Notes under the pieces: model-generated
What the model was told of the DNA's origin: nothing
Seen by the model: the letters and a program-made list of their open reading frames with translations, nothing else
Databases searched by the model: none
Shown: positions 1 to 9,376 of the stretch, piece after piece
How positions within the stretch are numbered: position 1 is the first letter of the stretch
Layout: the number at the start of each line of letters is the position of its first letter
Source of the DNA: a filamentous cyanobacterium CCP3
GTDB lineage: Bacteria; Cyanobacteriota; Cyanobacteriia; Phormidesmidales; Phormidesmidaceae
NCBI GenBank assembly: GCA_003022385.1
Contig: PYGV01000003.1
Location: 1-64,000, forward strand
DNA length: 64,000 bases
Direction: 5' to 3'
Program-made: the position numbers and the translations under genes

Positions 1-1690
1 GTTTCTGCTCACCCTGCTGGCCTACGGCTCGGGGGCAGCGGGGGGCATTTTTGCGCCATCGCTGGTGCTGGGGGCGGCGCTGGGCTGCCTAGTCAATTTT
101 TTGGCTCAGGGGTTTTATACCGGCTTTGGGGCCTGGCCCCTGCCCGAGGCACTGGCCAGCCCCACCACCTACGCCCTGACCGGCATGGGGGCGTTTTTTA
201 GTGCCGTGACGGGGGTGCCCATCACCGCCATTGTGATCGTCTTTGAGATGACCGCCAACTTTAACCTGGTGCTACCTCTGATGATTGGCTCGGGGATCGC
301 CTACCTGGTGAGCGATCGCGCCAACAACGGCTCTATTTACAACCGCCTGCTGGCCATGCAGGGCATTCATCTGGAGCCGGTGCCCCAGGCCAACAACCCC
401 TGGGCCCACCTCAAAGCCGCTGACCTGATGCAGCGCCGGGTCGAAACCCTCTCCAGCCAGATGACCCTGCCCGAGGTGGTGCAGGCCTTTTCGCGATCGC
501 ACCACCGGGGCTTTCCAGTACTCGACGAAGGACGGCTGGTGGGCATTGTCACCCAGAGTGACCTCAGCGAAACCACTACCCAGGGGCTAGACCAGTACCT
601 CACCCTGGCCGACATTATGACCCCTCACCCGGTCACCGTCGCCCCCGACGCTACCCTGCCCAGGGTGCTACACCTGCTCAACCGGCTCAAGCTCAGCCGC
701 CTGCCTGTCACCGAGGGCAACAAGCTGGTGGGCATCATCACCCGCGCCGATATTATTCGCGCCGAGTCTGACCAGGTCAGCGGTGAGCTAGCTGAGCTTG
801 GCCCTCAGGCTGAACCCTCCTACGTAGTGCTGCAGCAGCGCGCCCCCGCCACTGGCCAGGGGCGTCTGCTGGTGCCCCTCGCCGACCCCCGCACCGCGCC
901 CGATTTAATCAAGATTGCGGCGGCGATCGCCCACGGTCTGCACTACGAGCTAGAGTGCGTCCACGTGGTATCGGTACCTCGCAGCGTCGCCCCCGCTGAG
1001 GCCAAAGTGGACCTGCACGGCGTCGAGCCCCTGCGCCAGTTGGCTATGTCCTACGCCGCCAACAGTGGTCTATCGGTGCACTTTCAGGTGCGGGCCGCCC
1101 ACGAAGTTGGCCGCACCCTGCTAGAGGTGATCAAACATCGCCACATTGACCTGGTGCTGATGGGCTGGCACCACCCCACCCTCACCCCCGGTCGCGTGAT
1201 CAGCGGCGTAGTCGATACCCTTATTCGCCAGGCCCCCTGCCAGGTGGTGGTGGTGCGCCCCGGCCGCAACCTCACCTTCGATCGCTGGCTCATACCGACT
1301 GCGGGCGGCCCCAATGCTCAGAGCGCTCAAAAGCTGCTGCCGGGCCTGCTCACCCTCGGCCACGCCCCCGAGATTCAGCTCTGCACCATCTGCCACCCCG
1401 AAAAGGGGGAGTGCCTCACCCTCCAGCACCTGACTGAGATGGCTGACGGGCTAGAAGAAACCCTGCACCGTCCGGTTTACACCCAGGTGCTCACTCACCC
1501 CTCTGTCTCTGACGCCGTGATAGATATGGCTCGCCTGTGCCGCACCGACGCCATTTTGCTAGGGGCTTCGCGGGAAAATTTGCTTAGCCAAGTGATTAAA
1601 GGCAACGTACCTCTAGAGATTGCGCAGCAGACCAATATCACGATAATCTTATTGCGCCAGGTCGACGAGGAAGTGCTAGAAGCGCCATAG
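1..1690 (+). CDS. ClC-family chloride channel/antiporter with CBS pair and UspA-like domains (5' partial)
   Basis: The frame is open from base 2, so the gene starts upstream of the window. The first visible residues contain the ClC pore motif GGIFAPSLVLGA, followed by the last membrane helices. Two CBS domains come next (about bases 420-770, FPVLDEGRLVGIV and LPVTEGNKLVGII), usually an adenylate-sensing module that gates transport. The rest resembles two UspA folds (about 850-1260 and 1270-1670), the first with the LVLMGWHH and QVVVVRPG strands. Fusion of ClC, CBS and Usp parts is known in cyanobacterial ClC proteins. The likely role is anion transport across the inner membrane, tuned by nucleotide binding. 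A hairpin terminator follows. Family call is firm; ion and direction of transport are not shown. Confidence 0.9.
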   Translation, partial: FLLTLLAYGSGAAGGIFAPSLVLGAALGCLVNFLAQGFYTGFGAWPLPEALASPTTYALTGMGAFFSAVTGVPITAIVIVFEMTANFNLVLPLMIGSGIAYLVSDRANNGSIYNRLLAMQGIHLEPVPQANNPWAHLKAADLMQRRVETLSSQMTLPEVVQAFSRSHHRGFPVLDEGRLVGIVTQSDLSETTTQGLDQYLTLADIMTPHPVTVAPDATLPRVLHLLNRLKLSRLPVTEGNKLVGIITRADIIRAESDQVSGELAELGPQAEPSYVVLQQRAPATGQGRLLVPLADPRTAPDLIKIAAAIAHGLHYELECVHVVSVPRSVAPAEAKVDLHGVEPLRQLAMSYAANSGLSVHFQVRAAHEVGRTLLEVIKHRHIDLVLMGWHHPTLTPGRVISGVVDTLIRQAPCQVVVVRPGRNLTFDRWLIPTAGGPNAQSAQKLLPGLLTLGHAPEIQLCTICHPEKGECLTLQHLTEMADGLEETLHRPVYTQVLTHPSVSDAVIDMARLCRTDAILLGASRENLLSQVIKGNVPLEIAQQTNITIILLRQVDEEVLEAP

Positions 1691-1708
1691 GTACATCTGA
1701 ATCTATAG

Positions 1709-1742
1709 AAAAAGCCGCCCTTTAGAGCGGCTCAGGTTTTAA
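1709..1742. terminator. Intrinsic terminator between convergent genes
   Basis: A perfect 6-bp stem AGCCGC/GCGGCT (1713-1718 with 1727-1732) is flanked by an A-run on the left and TTTT on the right. It lies 20 bp after the ClC stop and about 80 bp beyond the end of the convergent minus-strand gene, so it could serve both directions. Confidence 0.6.
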
Positions 1743-1813
1743 TCTAGCTACTTTCGGTTAGTGCGATGACCAAACACTCAAATGCGAGTCGGCATCGTAC
1801 TGGTCTGACTAAA

Positions 1814-2404
1814 CTAAGCGGTTTCGTCAGCCGCTTCGTTTTTTTTGCGCCGTACAGCTGCAATACCCATGCCAATTAGGCCAGGCAGTAGAGCCGGAGT
1901 CGGTACAGCTGTGAAGGTAGCAGCATAACCAAAAACACCACTGTTCCCTACCTCAACTAGTTGAGCTAGTTCACCAATTGCTTTAGTCCCGTCGCCAAAG
2001 GTACCGGTAAACCGATAGCGCGAACCAGGTAGGAAAGTAACACTAGAAGCTACGAAGTCGAAGGTGTTAGAGGAGCTTATGGTCCCCAAACCAAAACCCG
2101 TTAAATCGATGTTGACATTGTCAAAATCAACCAACAACCCCGAGCCACCCTTCGAAATGTCAAAGACCCTCGGGTTGATCCTGAGGGAAACCGTAGGTCC
2201 TAACGTTAGCCCATTTAGAGACGAAAAGTCTCCAGTCGCAGACTCAAGCACAGGGGTATTTATGAAGTCAATCAGGTCGCTAGAAAACTTAGCTTGCCCA
2301 GCAATAGTATAGCTGCTGCCGATACTAAAAGCTTGAGCTGGAAGGCTAACAACGGCGGTAACCAAGGCAGCACTAGCAGCTGCCAGCGTCAATTTGATAG
2401 TCAT
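1814..2404 (-). CDS. PTPA-CTERM sorting domain protein, secreted
   Basis: 196 residues. The N terminus is a clear signal peptide (MTIKLTLAAASAALVTAVV, cleavage near AQA-F). The C terminus is PTPALLPGLIGMGIAAVRRK, a short hydrophobic helix followed by basic residues and led by PTPA. This is the cyanobacterial PTPA variant of PEP-CTERM sorting signals, which direct proteins for exosortase processing at the envelope. The middle (about residues 26-165) is a Ser/Thr/Gly-rich, probably beta-rich domain of unknown function. The start is supported by TAAGGAGAA at 2414-2422. Lying next to exopolysaccharide genes agrees with the known genomic association of PEP-CTERM proteins with EPS production. The protein's specific function is unknown. 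Confidence 0.8.
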   Translation of the reverse strand: MTIKLTLAAASAALVTAVVSLPAQAFSIGSSYTIAGQAKFSSDLIDFINTPVLESATGDFSSLNGLTLGPTVSLRINPRVFDISKGGSGLLVDFDNVNIDLTGFGLGTISSSNTFDFVASSVTFLPGSRYRFTGTFGDGTKAIGELAQLVEVGNSGVFGYAATFTAVPTPALLPGLIGMGIAAVRRKKNEAADETA

Positions 2405-2741
2405 CAGGAAATGTTCTCCTTAATAAAGAACGTTGAATATTGGATCCAACTAAGACAGCAAGTCTCCCACGTTTCAGGGCAGATGCAGAACCTTTCCTTT
2501 AGCAATTGATGTAGACGCTTTTCTGAACGTTATGAGGGCTTGAGTGAACCGATGGTGGTGCGATTCTAACTTCAGTAGACTTCCCTAATTCTTTGAGTCA
2601 TAGACTCTACTCGTATCTCTTCTCTACTATAAATTACGCAGATTGGCATGGTGAGTAGAGCCAGCTGTCAAGTTACTTTCTTTAAGAATTTTGCCGTTCT
2701 ATAAGGTTAGTGTGATTTAGGGCCTTGGGCAGAATCTACGG
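2405..2741. other. Intergenic region upstream of the PTPA-CTERM gene
   Basis: No coding frame is visible. It holds the ribosome site of the minus-strand PTPA-CTERM gene (2414-2422) and, on that strand, a TATAGT-like -10 candidate near 2627-2632. It also contains the 3' end region of the Wzc-like gene, without a clear terminator hairpin. Confidence 0.4.
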
Positions 2742-4979
2742 CTATCCGATGGGGAGTAGCGCTCCTTTGGAAGCATGCTCTTTAGCAATCAGCCCTACCA
2801 GCGGAATCTTAGAAATCCAGAGTTTCTCCAAGGCTTGCTCAAGCTGGGCTGACTTGACCGTGCCCAGGTGAGAGACCAAGGCCAGACCACTGGCCTCGGC
2901 AGCAATGAGTGAGGCATCGGCATATTCGGCAAAGGGTGGCGCATCGTAGATCACTAGGTCAAAGTAGCCCTGGGTTTTGGCGATGAACTGCTGAATCTTG
3001 GACGAAGACAGGAGCCTTACTGGGTCATTAGTAGCGCTGCCGGCGGTAAGGACAAATAGGTTGGGTTCAATGGGCGATCGCTTGATCACCTGCTTGAGCT
3101 CTAGCTCACCAGCCAAAATATTGCTGAGCCCCTTTTCGTTGGGCAGCTCCAAGAAATTGTGCATGTGGGGAAAGCGGAAATCGGCATCTACAAGCAGTAC
3201 CCGTTTGCCCATTTCGGCGATCGCCCAGGCCAGGTAGGCGGCGGTGGTAGAGTCGGCCACCTGGTCATCCGCTGAGCTAATCACCAGCGATTTAACCGGG
3301 CTCTCCGCATTTACCCGCTGTAGGTTGGCGGCCAGCGATCGAAAGGCTTCTCTAAAGCTGTGTAAGCCATCGGGTGGCGATGACCCATTACTCAACGGTG
3401 AGGCTGCTCGTCTACTGCCGGATGCGATCGCTGTTTGGTAGAGCGACAGTAAGTAGGCTTCGTCGTAGCCCGTTTCAACCACGCTGCTGTGCGGAATAAT
3501 GCCCAAAATAGGGACTGGCGTAATGCGTTTCAAATCACCAGGGGTGTAGAGCACATCTTTTTGGGCGTCGAGCAGCAGCGCCACGCCGACTCCGAGCAAA
3601 AAGCCCAGCACTACCCCTAATGCAACATTGCGAAGTAGGCTAGCGTCTTCTATTGTCAGTGTTGGAGGCGTAATCAGCTCCCAGGGCAGCTCGCGCTGGG
3701 CCGCCTCAATTTGCAGGGTTTCGCGTCGGGCCAACAGCTGGGTCAGGTTTTCGGTAGCAATGAGCAGCTCGCGATCGAGGTCGGTAAACTGGCGGGCTAC
3801 TGAGGCTAACGAGTCAACTTCTACGTTGAGCGAGCTTAGGGTTTTCCGCAGCGCGGCTTCTCGAGTCTCTAGCCCCTCCAGCTGTAAAAGCAGCTCTTGT
3901 TGAGCGTTGGTGCCCTCGCGGGCCAGCAGCTGCAGCAGGTTTTGGCGCTGTTCTTTGAGGGCCTGCAGATCGGGGCTGCTGTCTAAAAATAGAGTAGAGG
4001 CCTCGGCAATGGTGTTGTCTAGCTGTAGCAGCTCTTGGATCAGGGCCTGATAGCGGGCGTTGTCGCTCAGCACGGGCGAAACAGCCTGATCTTGGGGCTG
4101 GGTCGCGAGCTGCCGCTGCAGGCTCTCGTATAGATTGAGCGTGCCTTCTAGCTCAACCAGCACGTTTAAATATTCGCTTTCATAGGTATTAATTTGGCTA
4201 GTGAGCTGGGTACCCCTAGAGTCTGGAGTAATTAAATTGTTGGTCTGGCGCAGCGTCTCTAGCTCTCGCTGGAGACTGTCAACCTGGTCTCTAACCTCGG
4301 GCAGTTTTTCGTCTAAGAAGGCAATGCCCTGCTGAATATCTCGCTGCCGCGTTTCTAGCCCATACTCTAGAAATCTTTGAGAAATCAAATCGGCAATGCG
4401 CTGCACCTCCGCAGGCGTGCTGCCCACAACCTGTGACCTAAAGATGCGGCTGGCTGGAGCGTTGTTATTGTTGCTGGCGACCTCGGTTAGCTGAATTTCG
4501 AGCTGTTGGCGAATGAGGCGGTAGCATGCCTCGTTGGGGTCTAGGCCCAGGTCAGAACCATTGGCGCTATCTGGGGCTGGGGCTAAAAATATGCTGCTAC
4601 AGATGGGCAGGTTTTCTGCTTTGACCTGTTCAATCACCGACTCCAGCACGCCGGGACTGGTCAAAATTCTGACCTGATCGTCGAGGGCCAGCAGGGTGTC
4701 GTTAGACTGAACGGGCTGCCCCGTAATTTCAGAGGCTACCTGGGCTTCGCCCGTAGGCGGCTGAATCAAAATTTCAAACACCGCCGAGTAGGTAGGGGGG
4801 CTGAGTTTAGCGCGTAGGCCTGCTAAGGCACCCGTAGCTACGGTAATGGCGACTATGAGTAGAGCTTTTCGCCGCAGGGCCGAAAATACCCGGCCTAAGT
4901 CGAGGGTCTCCTCACTGCTTTGAGCAGCGGGGGCTTCGGTAGACGAATAAGGTAGCAGATTTATAGACTCAGATTTCAT
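2742..4979 (-). CDS. Wzc/GumC-like polysaccharide chain-length protein with degenerate tyrosine-kinase domain
   Basis: 745 residues. An N-terminal Wzz domain has two membrane helices (about residues 38-56 and 450-470) enclosing a long coiled-coil periplasmic part. The C-terminal half matches bacterial tyrosine kinases of the Wzc family: Walker A' VLLVDADFRFP and Walker B LVIYDAPP are present. The Walker A loop, normally GEGKST, reads QVADST; aspartate 576 stands where the essential lysine should be. The usual C-terminal tyrosine cluster is absent too. The protein therefore probably keeps the co-polymerase/export role but not kinase activity (inference). It follows the Wza-like gene by 29 bp and is likely co-transcribed with it. 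Confidence 0.85.
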   Translation of the reverse strand: MKSESINLLPYSSTEAPAAQSSEETLDLGRVFSALRRKALLIVAITVATGALAGLRAKLSPPTYSAVFEILIQPPTGEAQVASEITGQPVQSNDTLLALDDQVRILTSPGVLESVIEQVKAENLPICSSIFLAPAPDSANGSDLGLDPNEACYRLIRQQLEIQLTEVASNNNNAPASRIFRSQVVGSTPAEVQRIADLISQRFLEYGLETRQRDIQQGIAFLDEKLPEVRDQVDSLQRELETLRQTNNLITPDSRGTQLTSQINTYESEYLNVLVELEGTLNLYESLQRQLATQPQDQAVSPVLSDNARYQALIQELLQLDNTIAEASTLFLDSSPDLQALKEQRQNLLQLLAREGTNAQQELLLQLEGLETREAALRKTLSSLNVEVDSLASVARQFTDLDRELLIATENLTQLLARRETLQIEAAQRELPWELITPPTLTIEDASLLRNVALGVVLGFLLGVGVALLLDAQKDVLYTPGDLKRITPVPILGIIPHSSVVETGYDEAYLLSLYQTAIASGSRRAASPLSNGSSPPDGLHSFREAFRSLAANLQRVNAESPVKSLVISSADDQVADSTTAAYLAWAIAEMGKRVLLVDADFRFPHMHNFLELPNEKGLSNILAGELELKQVIKRSPIEPNLFVLTAGSATNDPVRLLSSSKIQQFIAKTQGYFDLVIYDAPPFAEYADASLIAAEASGLALVSHLGTVKSAQLEQALEKLWISKIPLVGLIAKEHASKGALLPIG

Positions 4980-5008
4980 CCCTGATCCTGGTGAATAAAC
5001 AGCAGTCG

Positions 5009-6553
5009 TTAGAACAAATTCAGGAAGCGGAAGGGGGCCGTCAAGATGTTGAGAATGCCACCAATTGGGTTTGCGACTAGGCCCACATTGTCGGAGAACT
5101 GAGCTAGCCCAGACTTGCCGACGATAATAATGTCGTCGTTTTGCAGAACGGGGTTGTTTTCTTCGTCAATACCTTGAGCAAAGTTAACTGGAATTTCACG
5201 CTGGGTAACGCTGCCGTCGGGGTTGAGGCGCACCAGCCCTACCACATCTTGCTGGGCGCGCGGGGTGAAACCACCAGCGGCCAAAATGCCCTGGTTAAGG
5301 GTAGTGTTCGGTGCAACGGCTACTTGACCACCCCGCTGCACCTCGCCGACGACATTGATGCGAATGGTGTTGGGCGAAAAACTGGCTCCGGCTACCTGAG
5401 TAACCTCTTCTGGCGTAATGGCGGCGGTGGCAGTGGGAATAAACACCGTGTCGCCCTCCTGCAAGATAGCATTTTGGCGAGTTTCGCCGGTTTGCAGCAG
5501 GCTCCAAAGATCAACAGTAAACACCTGCTCGCCGCCGCTGCGCGTGACTCGGCGAATTTGCACCTGCCGAATGTTGGCCCTGGGCTTAATGCCGCCCGCA
5601 ATTTGCAGCGCATCGCTGACCTTAACAGGGGTGAACACCACATTGCTGCCGCTAATGCCAACCTGGGCACCGGGCAAGCCTGCATCGCCGGTACGAGTGG
5701 TCCCACCCCGTAGTGAGTAGGGACCGGGCCGAAACACCTCGCCCACGACCGAGATATTGATAGGCACGCTGCTGTCGGGGGAAAACCGAGCGGCGGCCAA
5801 AATGGGGCCCTCATCCAGCGGTACCAGGGTAGAGGGAATAAAAATGCTGTCGCCGTCGCGCAGCACAACATCCTGGTTGAGGTTGCCGGTATTGATCAAA
5901 TCCCACAGGTTGGCGGTAAAGGTTTGGGTGCGGCCATTGACCTGCCGCTGGATCTGCACCTCGCGCAGGTTGGCGCTTTGGGTAATGCCCCCGGCCACTT
6001 CAAACAGCTGGGTAAGTTTGGGAAACGATGTGCCTTCAATCGCGAGGGGGTAGGCTCCTGGTCGGTTAATTTCGCCTGCAATACCGACAATCAATGGGCG
6101 GCGGGCAATCAGATTGAGGCTGACCTCGGGGCGGCGCAGGTATTGGCTATAGCGTTGGGAGATGGTTGCCGAGGCCTGCTGTAGGGTGAGGTCGCCAATG
6201 TCGACATTGCCCACCAGGGGCAAGCTAAGGCTGCCGTCGACCTGCACCTCAAACTCGCCGCTGTACTGGGGCAGGCGAAAGAGCACCATCTGCACGCGAT
6301 CGCCTGCTCCTAGCGTATATGGCCCTTCGGGCTGCTGAGGTGGCAGGGCTGCTGGGGACAATGGCCGATAGGGTTGACTGGGGGGGATAGAAACACTTTG
6401 GGACAGGGGCGCACTGGGCGTTGGTCCACCCGGCATGCGTTGGGCTAACCCTGGCGCAGGGGCTAGCCCCTGGCCAAACAACAGCACAGCGCCAACGAGC
6501 GAACCGGGTATTTTCGCCAGCGACGGGCGCTTGTGTGTGAACCAAGTGTTCAT
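5009..6553 (-). CDS. Wza-like polysaccharide export protein with SLBB domains
   Basis: 514 residues. An N-terminal signal segment (GSLVGAVLLFGQGLA, ending near GLAQ) is followed by a Pro-rich linker. The Poly_export domain (YTLGAGDRVQMVLF to about residue 145) comes next, then three SLBB-type repeats beginning IVGIAGEINRPGAYPL, ISVVGEVFRPGPYSL and INVVGEVQRGGQVAV. The C-terminal tail is hydrophobic. This family forms the outer-membrane channel of Wzy-type capsule and exopolysaccharide secretion and works with the Wzc-like partner encoded just downstream. No lipobox cysteine was seen in the signal region, unlike E. coli Wza. It is the first gene of a two-gene minus-strand operon; its promoter should lie in the long region after 6553. 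Confidence 0.88.
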   Translation of the reverse strand: MNTWFTHKRPSLAKIPGSLVGAVLLFGQGLAPAPGLAQRMPGGPTPSAPLSQSVSIPPSQPYRPLSPAALPPQQPEGPYTLGAGDRVQMVLFRLPQYSGEFEVQVDGSLSLPLVGNVDIGDLTLQQASATISQRYSQYLRRPEVSLNLIARRPLIVGIAGEINRPGAYPLAIEGTSFPKLTQLFEVAGGITQSANLREVQIQRQVNGRTQTFTANLWDLINTGNLNQDVVLRDGDSIFIPSTLVPLDEGPILAAARFSPDSSVPINISVVGEVFRPGPYSLRGGTTRTGDAGLPGAQVGISGSNVVFTPVKVSDALQIAGGIKPRANIRQVQIRRVTRSGGEQVFTVDLWSLLQTGETRQNAILQEGDTVFIPTATAAITPEEVTQVAGASFSPNTIRINVVGEVQRGGQVAVAPNTTLNQGILAAGGFTPRAQQDVVGLVRLNPDGSVTQREIPVNFAQGIDEENNPVLQNDDIIIVGKSGLAQFSDNVGLVANPIGGILNILTAPFRFLNLF

Positions 6554-7543
6554 GCTATATCTCCAAGATCGTGGCCATGGTCTAGTGCCTCATCTACTTT
6601 CCGTCGCCTTGGTTAGGAATCCGTATAAATTGGAAGGTATCGGTAAAATTACCGGATGTTTCACATAACCTTTGTAGAGAGAGGCAGGGTGCTAAGCTTG
6701 CTTGAATAAACACCGATGTTTCTACTGTTGAGAGAAAAATGTGTCAAAGTCTGTTGCAGAGCGCCAAAGTGAAGGCTTTTTGCTGCCAGGCTCGGGCGTG
6801 ATTCTCTCCAGCGTTAGCCTTAAGCGTTAAGGGCTAAGTAAGTATGTCTGATTATCTATAGGGCGCATTTCAACTCCGCTCAATGCTCAATCCGTTTCTG
6901 GACCGAAGGTTGAGCGGAGCCGCTCACGAAGTGTCTCCCTTCGGAAGACACTTCGTGAACTTAAGCTGGGTTTAATTTAGACCTCCTACTTATGTCTACA
7001 TCTGTTGATTAGTCTTCTGTGTTAATTTGGGTGATTGAGGCTGAGTTGAGGGTTGTAGTAACACAACTAAGGACACAGTCTAGTGATTAAAGTTCCTGAA
7101 TCTAGGCAGGTAGTTGCTGCAGGATAGCTACATCCAAGCATATTTGTTCTGAGAATGAAACCTTATACGATGGTGTTAGTCATTGGCATTTTGATGAAGT
7201 TTAGACGAGTCTTTAAACCCTCTAATCCAGAGTTTGCTCAATACCATCTCTGACAAGTTCTACCGGAGCGTTTATTAAACTTTTCCTTTAGAACCCTGAA
7301 AACATGTCAAGTTAACCTGGTCTTATAGTTATATGTGCCTACCGATTAAACAAGTATTGACTACACGAATTGGGCGGCAGCTAAGTCGCATGTTGAACGA
7401 TCGCACCCCCTAGTCTTAAGCATGCTGTGTCCCCATAATATGGCTTTAAGGAGTGCTTTCTAGCGATTGCTTTCTTGAAAGTTTTACCTACTGATCAGCC
7501 GTGCCTATTGATCGAATGATTTTTTATCGCTAAGGAGATAGCT
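6554..7543. other. 990-bp intergenic region with a palindromic element
   Basis: No convincing coding frame is seen on either strand. It must carry the promoter of the Wza-like operon (minus) and that of the zinc-ribbon gene (plus; its ribosome site AAGGAGA is just before 7544). The only conspicuous structure is the compound inverted repeat at 6874-6958. Confidence 0.5.
6874..6958. repeat. Compound inverted repeat, possible interspersed palindromic element
   Basis: Two hairpins lie side by side. Outer pair: CTCCGCTCAA (6874-6883) with TTGAGCGGAG (6910-6919). Second: a perfect 13-bp stem TCACGAAGTGTCT (6924-6936) with AGACACTTCGTGA (6946-6958) and a 9-base loop. There is no T-run, so it is not an ordinary terminator. 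Palindromes of this kind are often dispersed repeats in cyanobacterial genomes; no other copy was recognised in this window. Confidence 0.6.
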
Positions 7544-7969
7544 ATGGTGCAGCCACGACGTAACCGCAATCGATCTAAGCGACGAGCTATTTATTGCCCC
7601 AGCCACAACTGTTATTTAGACAGCGTGAGCCAAAAATATCCGCTGCATACCACAAAGCCCGAACATCTACAGCAGCGGGGCATGGGCCGCAAGTTGGCTC
7701 TTACGGTTGTGGCTGGGTTGGGCACTGTGCCCCTGCAAGGGGAGTGGCTAGAGGCATTTTGGTGCGACCACTGTCAGCAAACCCAGTGGTACCACGTACA
7801 CAAAATGGAGGCCAACAGCTATGTTATTAGATTGGCTCCAGAGGATCTCTGGCTTCAGGCTTCGGGGGTAATTTCTCCAGCGGGGAACCCAACCGTGGGA
7901 GAGTTTACTCGCCGAGTGGCGCGACAAACAAGTTTTTATGGAGTAAAAGATTTTTACCGGATTGGGTAA
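7544..7969 (+). CDS. Small conserved-looking protein with putative zinc ribbon
   Basis: 141 residues, starting with a very basic stretch (RRNRNRSKRRA). Two metal-ligand-like pairs, CPSHNC (residues 18-23) and CDHC (about 74-77), could form one zinc ribbon. The remainder has no motif I recognise. The start is supported by AAGGAGA about 7 bases upstream. The basic N terminus and zinc knuckle could mean nucleic-acid binding, but that is only an inference. It stands alone between the EPS export genes and gmd. Confidence 0.65.
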   Translation: MVQPRRNRNRSKRRAIYCPSHNCYLDSVSQKYPLHTTKPEHLQQRGMGRKLALTVVAGLGTVPLQGEWLEAFWCDHCQQTQWYHVHKMEANSYVIRLAPEDLWLQASGVISPAGNPTVGEFTRRVARQTSFYGVKDFYRIG

Positions 7970-8183
7970 TTGAGTTTTGAATAGAGGCTTTATAGGTGGG
8001 CGTTATGTGAGGTAGCTTGGTGGCTTTGCTGAGTACTCATCATCATTTATCTAGCCTGCTACGCGAAGTTTTACTGGTGGATAGTGCCCACCCTAGGTTT
8101 AATTCTCTCTTTCTTTATTAGAAGAGGGATTAACCTACAGGGTAGCTTCTTTGGCTTTGTTGTTTATTCATTAAATAGCTTCT

Positions 8184-9269
8184 ATGACTTCTGCTAAAAA
8201 GGCTCTGATTACGGGAATTACCGGACAAGATGGTTCTTATTTAAGTGAGCTGCTATTAGAAAAAGGTTACGAAGTACACGGCATTGTGCGCCGCACCTCG
8301 ACCATCAATACCGATCGCATTGACCACCTCTACGAAGACCCCCACAGCACCACTGCCCGGCTGTTTTTGCACTACGGCGACCTCACTGACGGCACCACCC
8401 TGCGCCGCATTCTTGAGGAAGTAAAGCCGACCGAGATCTACAACCTGGGGGCGCAGTCGCACGTACGGGTGAGCTTTGACTCGCCCGAGTACACGGCAGA
8501 TGCAGTGGGCATGGGCACTCTGCGCCTGCTTGAGGCCATTCGTGACTATCGTCAGCGAACCGGCATCGACGTGCGCTACTACCAGGCAGGCTCGTCTGAA
8601 ATGTACGGCAAAGTGCAGGATGTGCCCCAGAGCGAAACCACGCCTTTTTACCCCCGCAGCCCCTACGCCTGTGCCAAAGTCTATGCCCACTGGCAGACCC
8701 TCAACCACCGCGAGTCGTACGGTATGTTTGCCTGCAACGGCATTTTGTTCAACCACGAGTCGCCCCGGCGCGGCGAAACCTTTGTCACCCGCAAAATTAC
8801 TCGCGCCGTGGCTCGCATTGTGGCGGGGCAGCAGAGCAAGCTCTACATGGGTAACCTCGACGCCAAGCGCGACTGGGGCTACGCCAAAGACTACGTGCGA
8901 GCCATGTGGCTGATGCTGCAGCAGGACACCCCCGACGACTACGTGGTGGCCACAGGTGAAACCCACGAAGTGCGCGAGTTTTTGGAGCTGGCCTTTGGCC
9001 ACGTCAACCTCAACTGGCAAGATTATGTGGCCTTCGACGAGCGCTACCTGCGCCCCGCTGAGGTCGATTTGCTGATTGGTGACCCCAGTAAAGCCAAGAC
9101 TAAGCTGGGCTGGGAACCAACCGTCACCTTTGAAGATCTGGTGCATTTAATGGTCGAAGCCGACCTACAAGCCCTGGGCCTGGTGACGCTCAACGGCAGT
9201 GCGGCGACCAGCGTGCTCGACCGGGCTACCCTGCGGTCGGGCAGCGGTGAAAGCTTAGTTGTGGGGTAG
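8184..9269 (+). CDS. gmd: GDP-mannose 4,6-dehydratase
   Basis: 361 residues, full length for the family. The extended-SDR NADP site is [15 protein letters not shown] near the N terminus. The substrate loop GIVRRTS, the catalytic region with [11 protein letters not shown], and the YxxxK motif ([10 protein letters not shown]) are present, as is [17 protein letters not shown]. It converts GDP-mannose to GDP-4-keto-6-deoxymannose, the first step to GDP-fucose, GDP-rhamnose or related sugars, in the cytoplasm. No GDP-fucose synthase gene is in the window. Its setting suggests it feeds exopolysaccharide synthesis. The GC-rich codon use from about base 8270 on is like that of the ClC gene. Confidence 0.95.
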   Translation: MTSAKKALITGITGQDGSYLSELLLEKGYEVHGIVRRTSTINTDRIDHLYEDPHSTTARLFLHYGDLTDGTTLRRILEEVKPTEIYNLGAQSHVRVSFDSPEYTADAVGMGTLRLLEAIRDYRQRTGIDVRYYQAGSSEMYGKVQDVPQSETTPFYPRSPYACAKVYAHWQTLNHRESYGMFACNGILFNHESPRRGETFVTRKITRAVARIVAGQQSKLYMGNLDAKRDWGYAKDYVRAMWLMLQQDTPDDYVVATGETHEVREFLELAFGHVNLNWQDYVAFDERYLRPAEVDLLIGDPSKAKTKLGWEPTVTFEDLVHLMVEADLQALGLVTLNGSAATSVLDRATLRSGSGESLVVG

Positions 9270-9323
9270 GTTTCAGTCCAGCTTTGGTGCGCCATCGTTC
9301 TGGGTGGCGCACTTGATTGAAAC
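9270..9323. terminator. Hairpin downstream of gmd, terminator-like
   Basis: A perfect 8-bp stem GTGCGCCA (9287-9294) pairs with TGGCGCAC (9305-9312). An outer GTTTCA/TGAAAC pair (9270-9275 with 9318-9323) encloses it. There is no T-run, so termination would need a factor, or the structure protects the gmd transcript. Confidence 0.45.
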
Positions 9324-9376
9324 GTTGGAGCACGCCATTTCGATCGCAGAACGTCTCAGAAACTGAGGATCTAAAC

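Noticed and set aside
1-1690. Idea that the ClC channel supplies chloride to the CylC-like halogenase
   Set aside because: It is about 24 kb away, beside EPS genes, and of a common housekeeping type; nothing but the word chloride links them.
5141-5713. A 190-residue plus-strand frame inside the Wza-like gene
   Set aside because: It is antisense to a well-supported SLBB protein and its composition is that of a mirror frame; no family likeness or ribosome site.
8256-9146. A 296-residue minus-strand frame across gmd
   Set aside because: Mirror of a GC-rich conserved gene; gmd motifs are complete on the plus strand.
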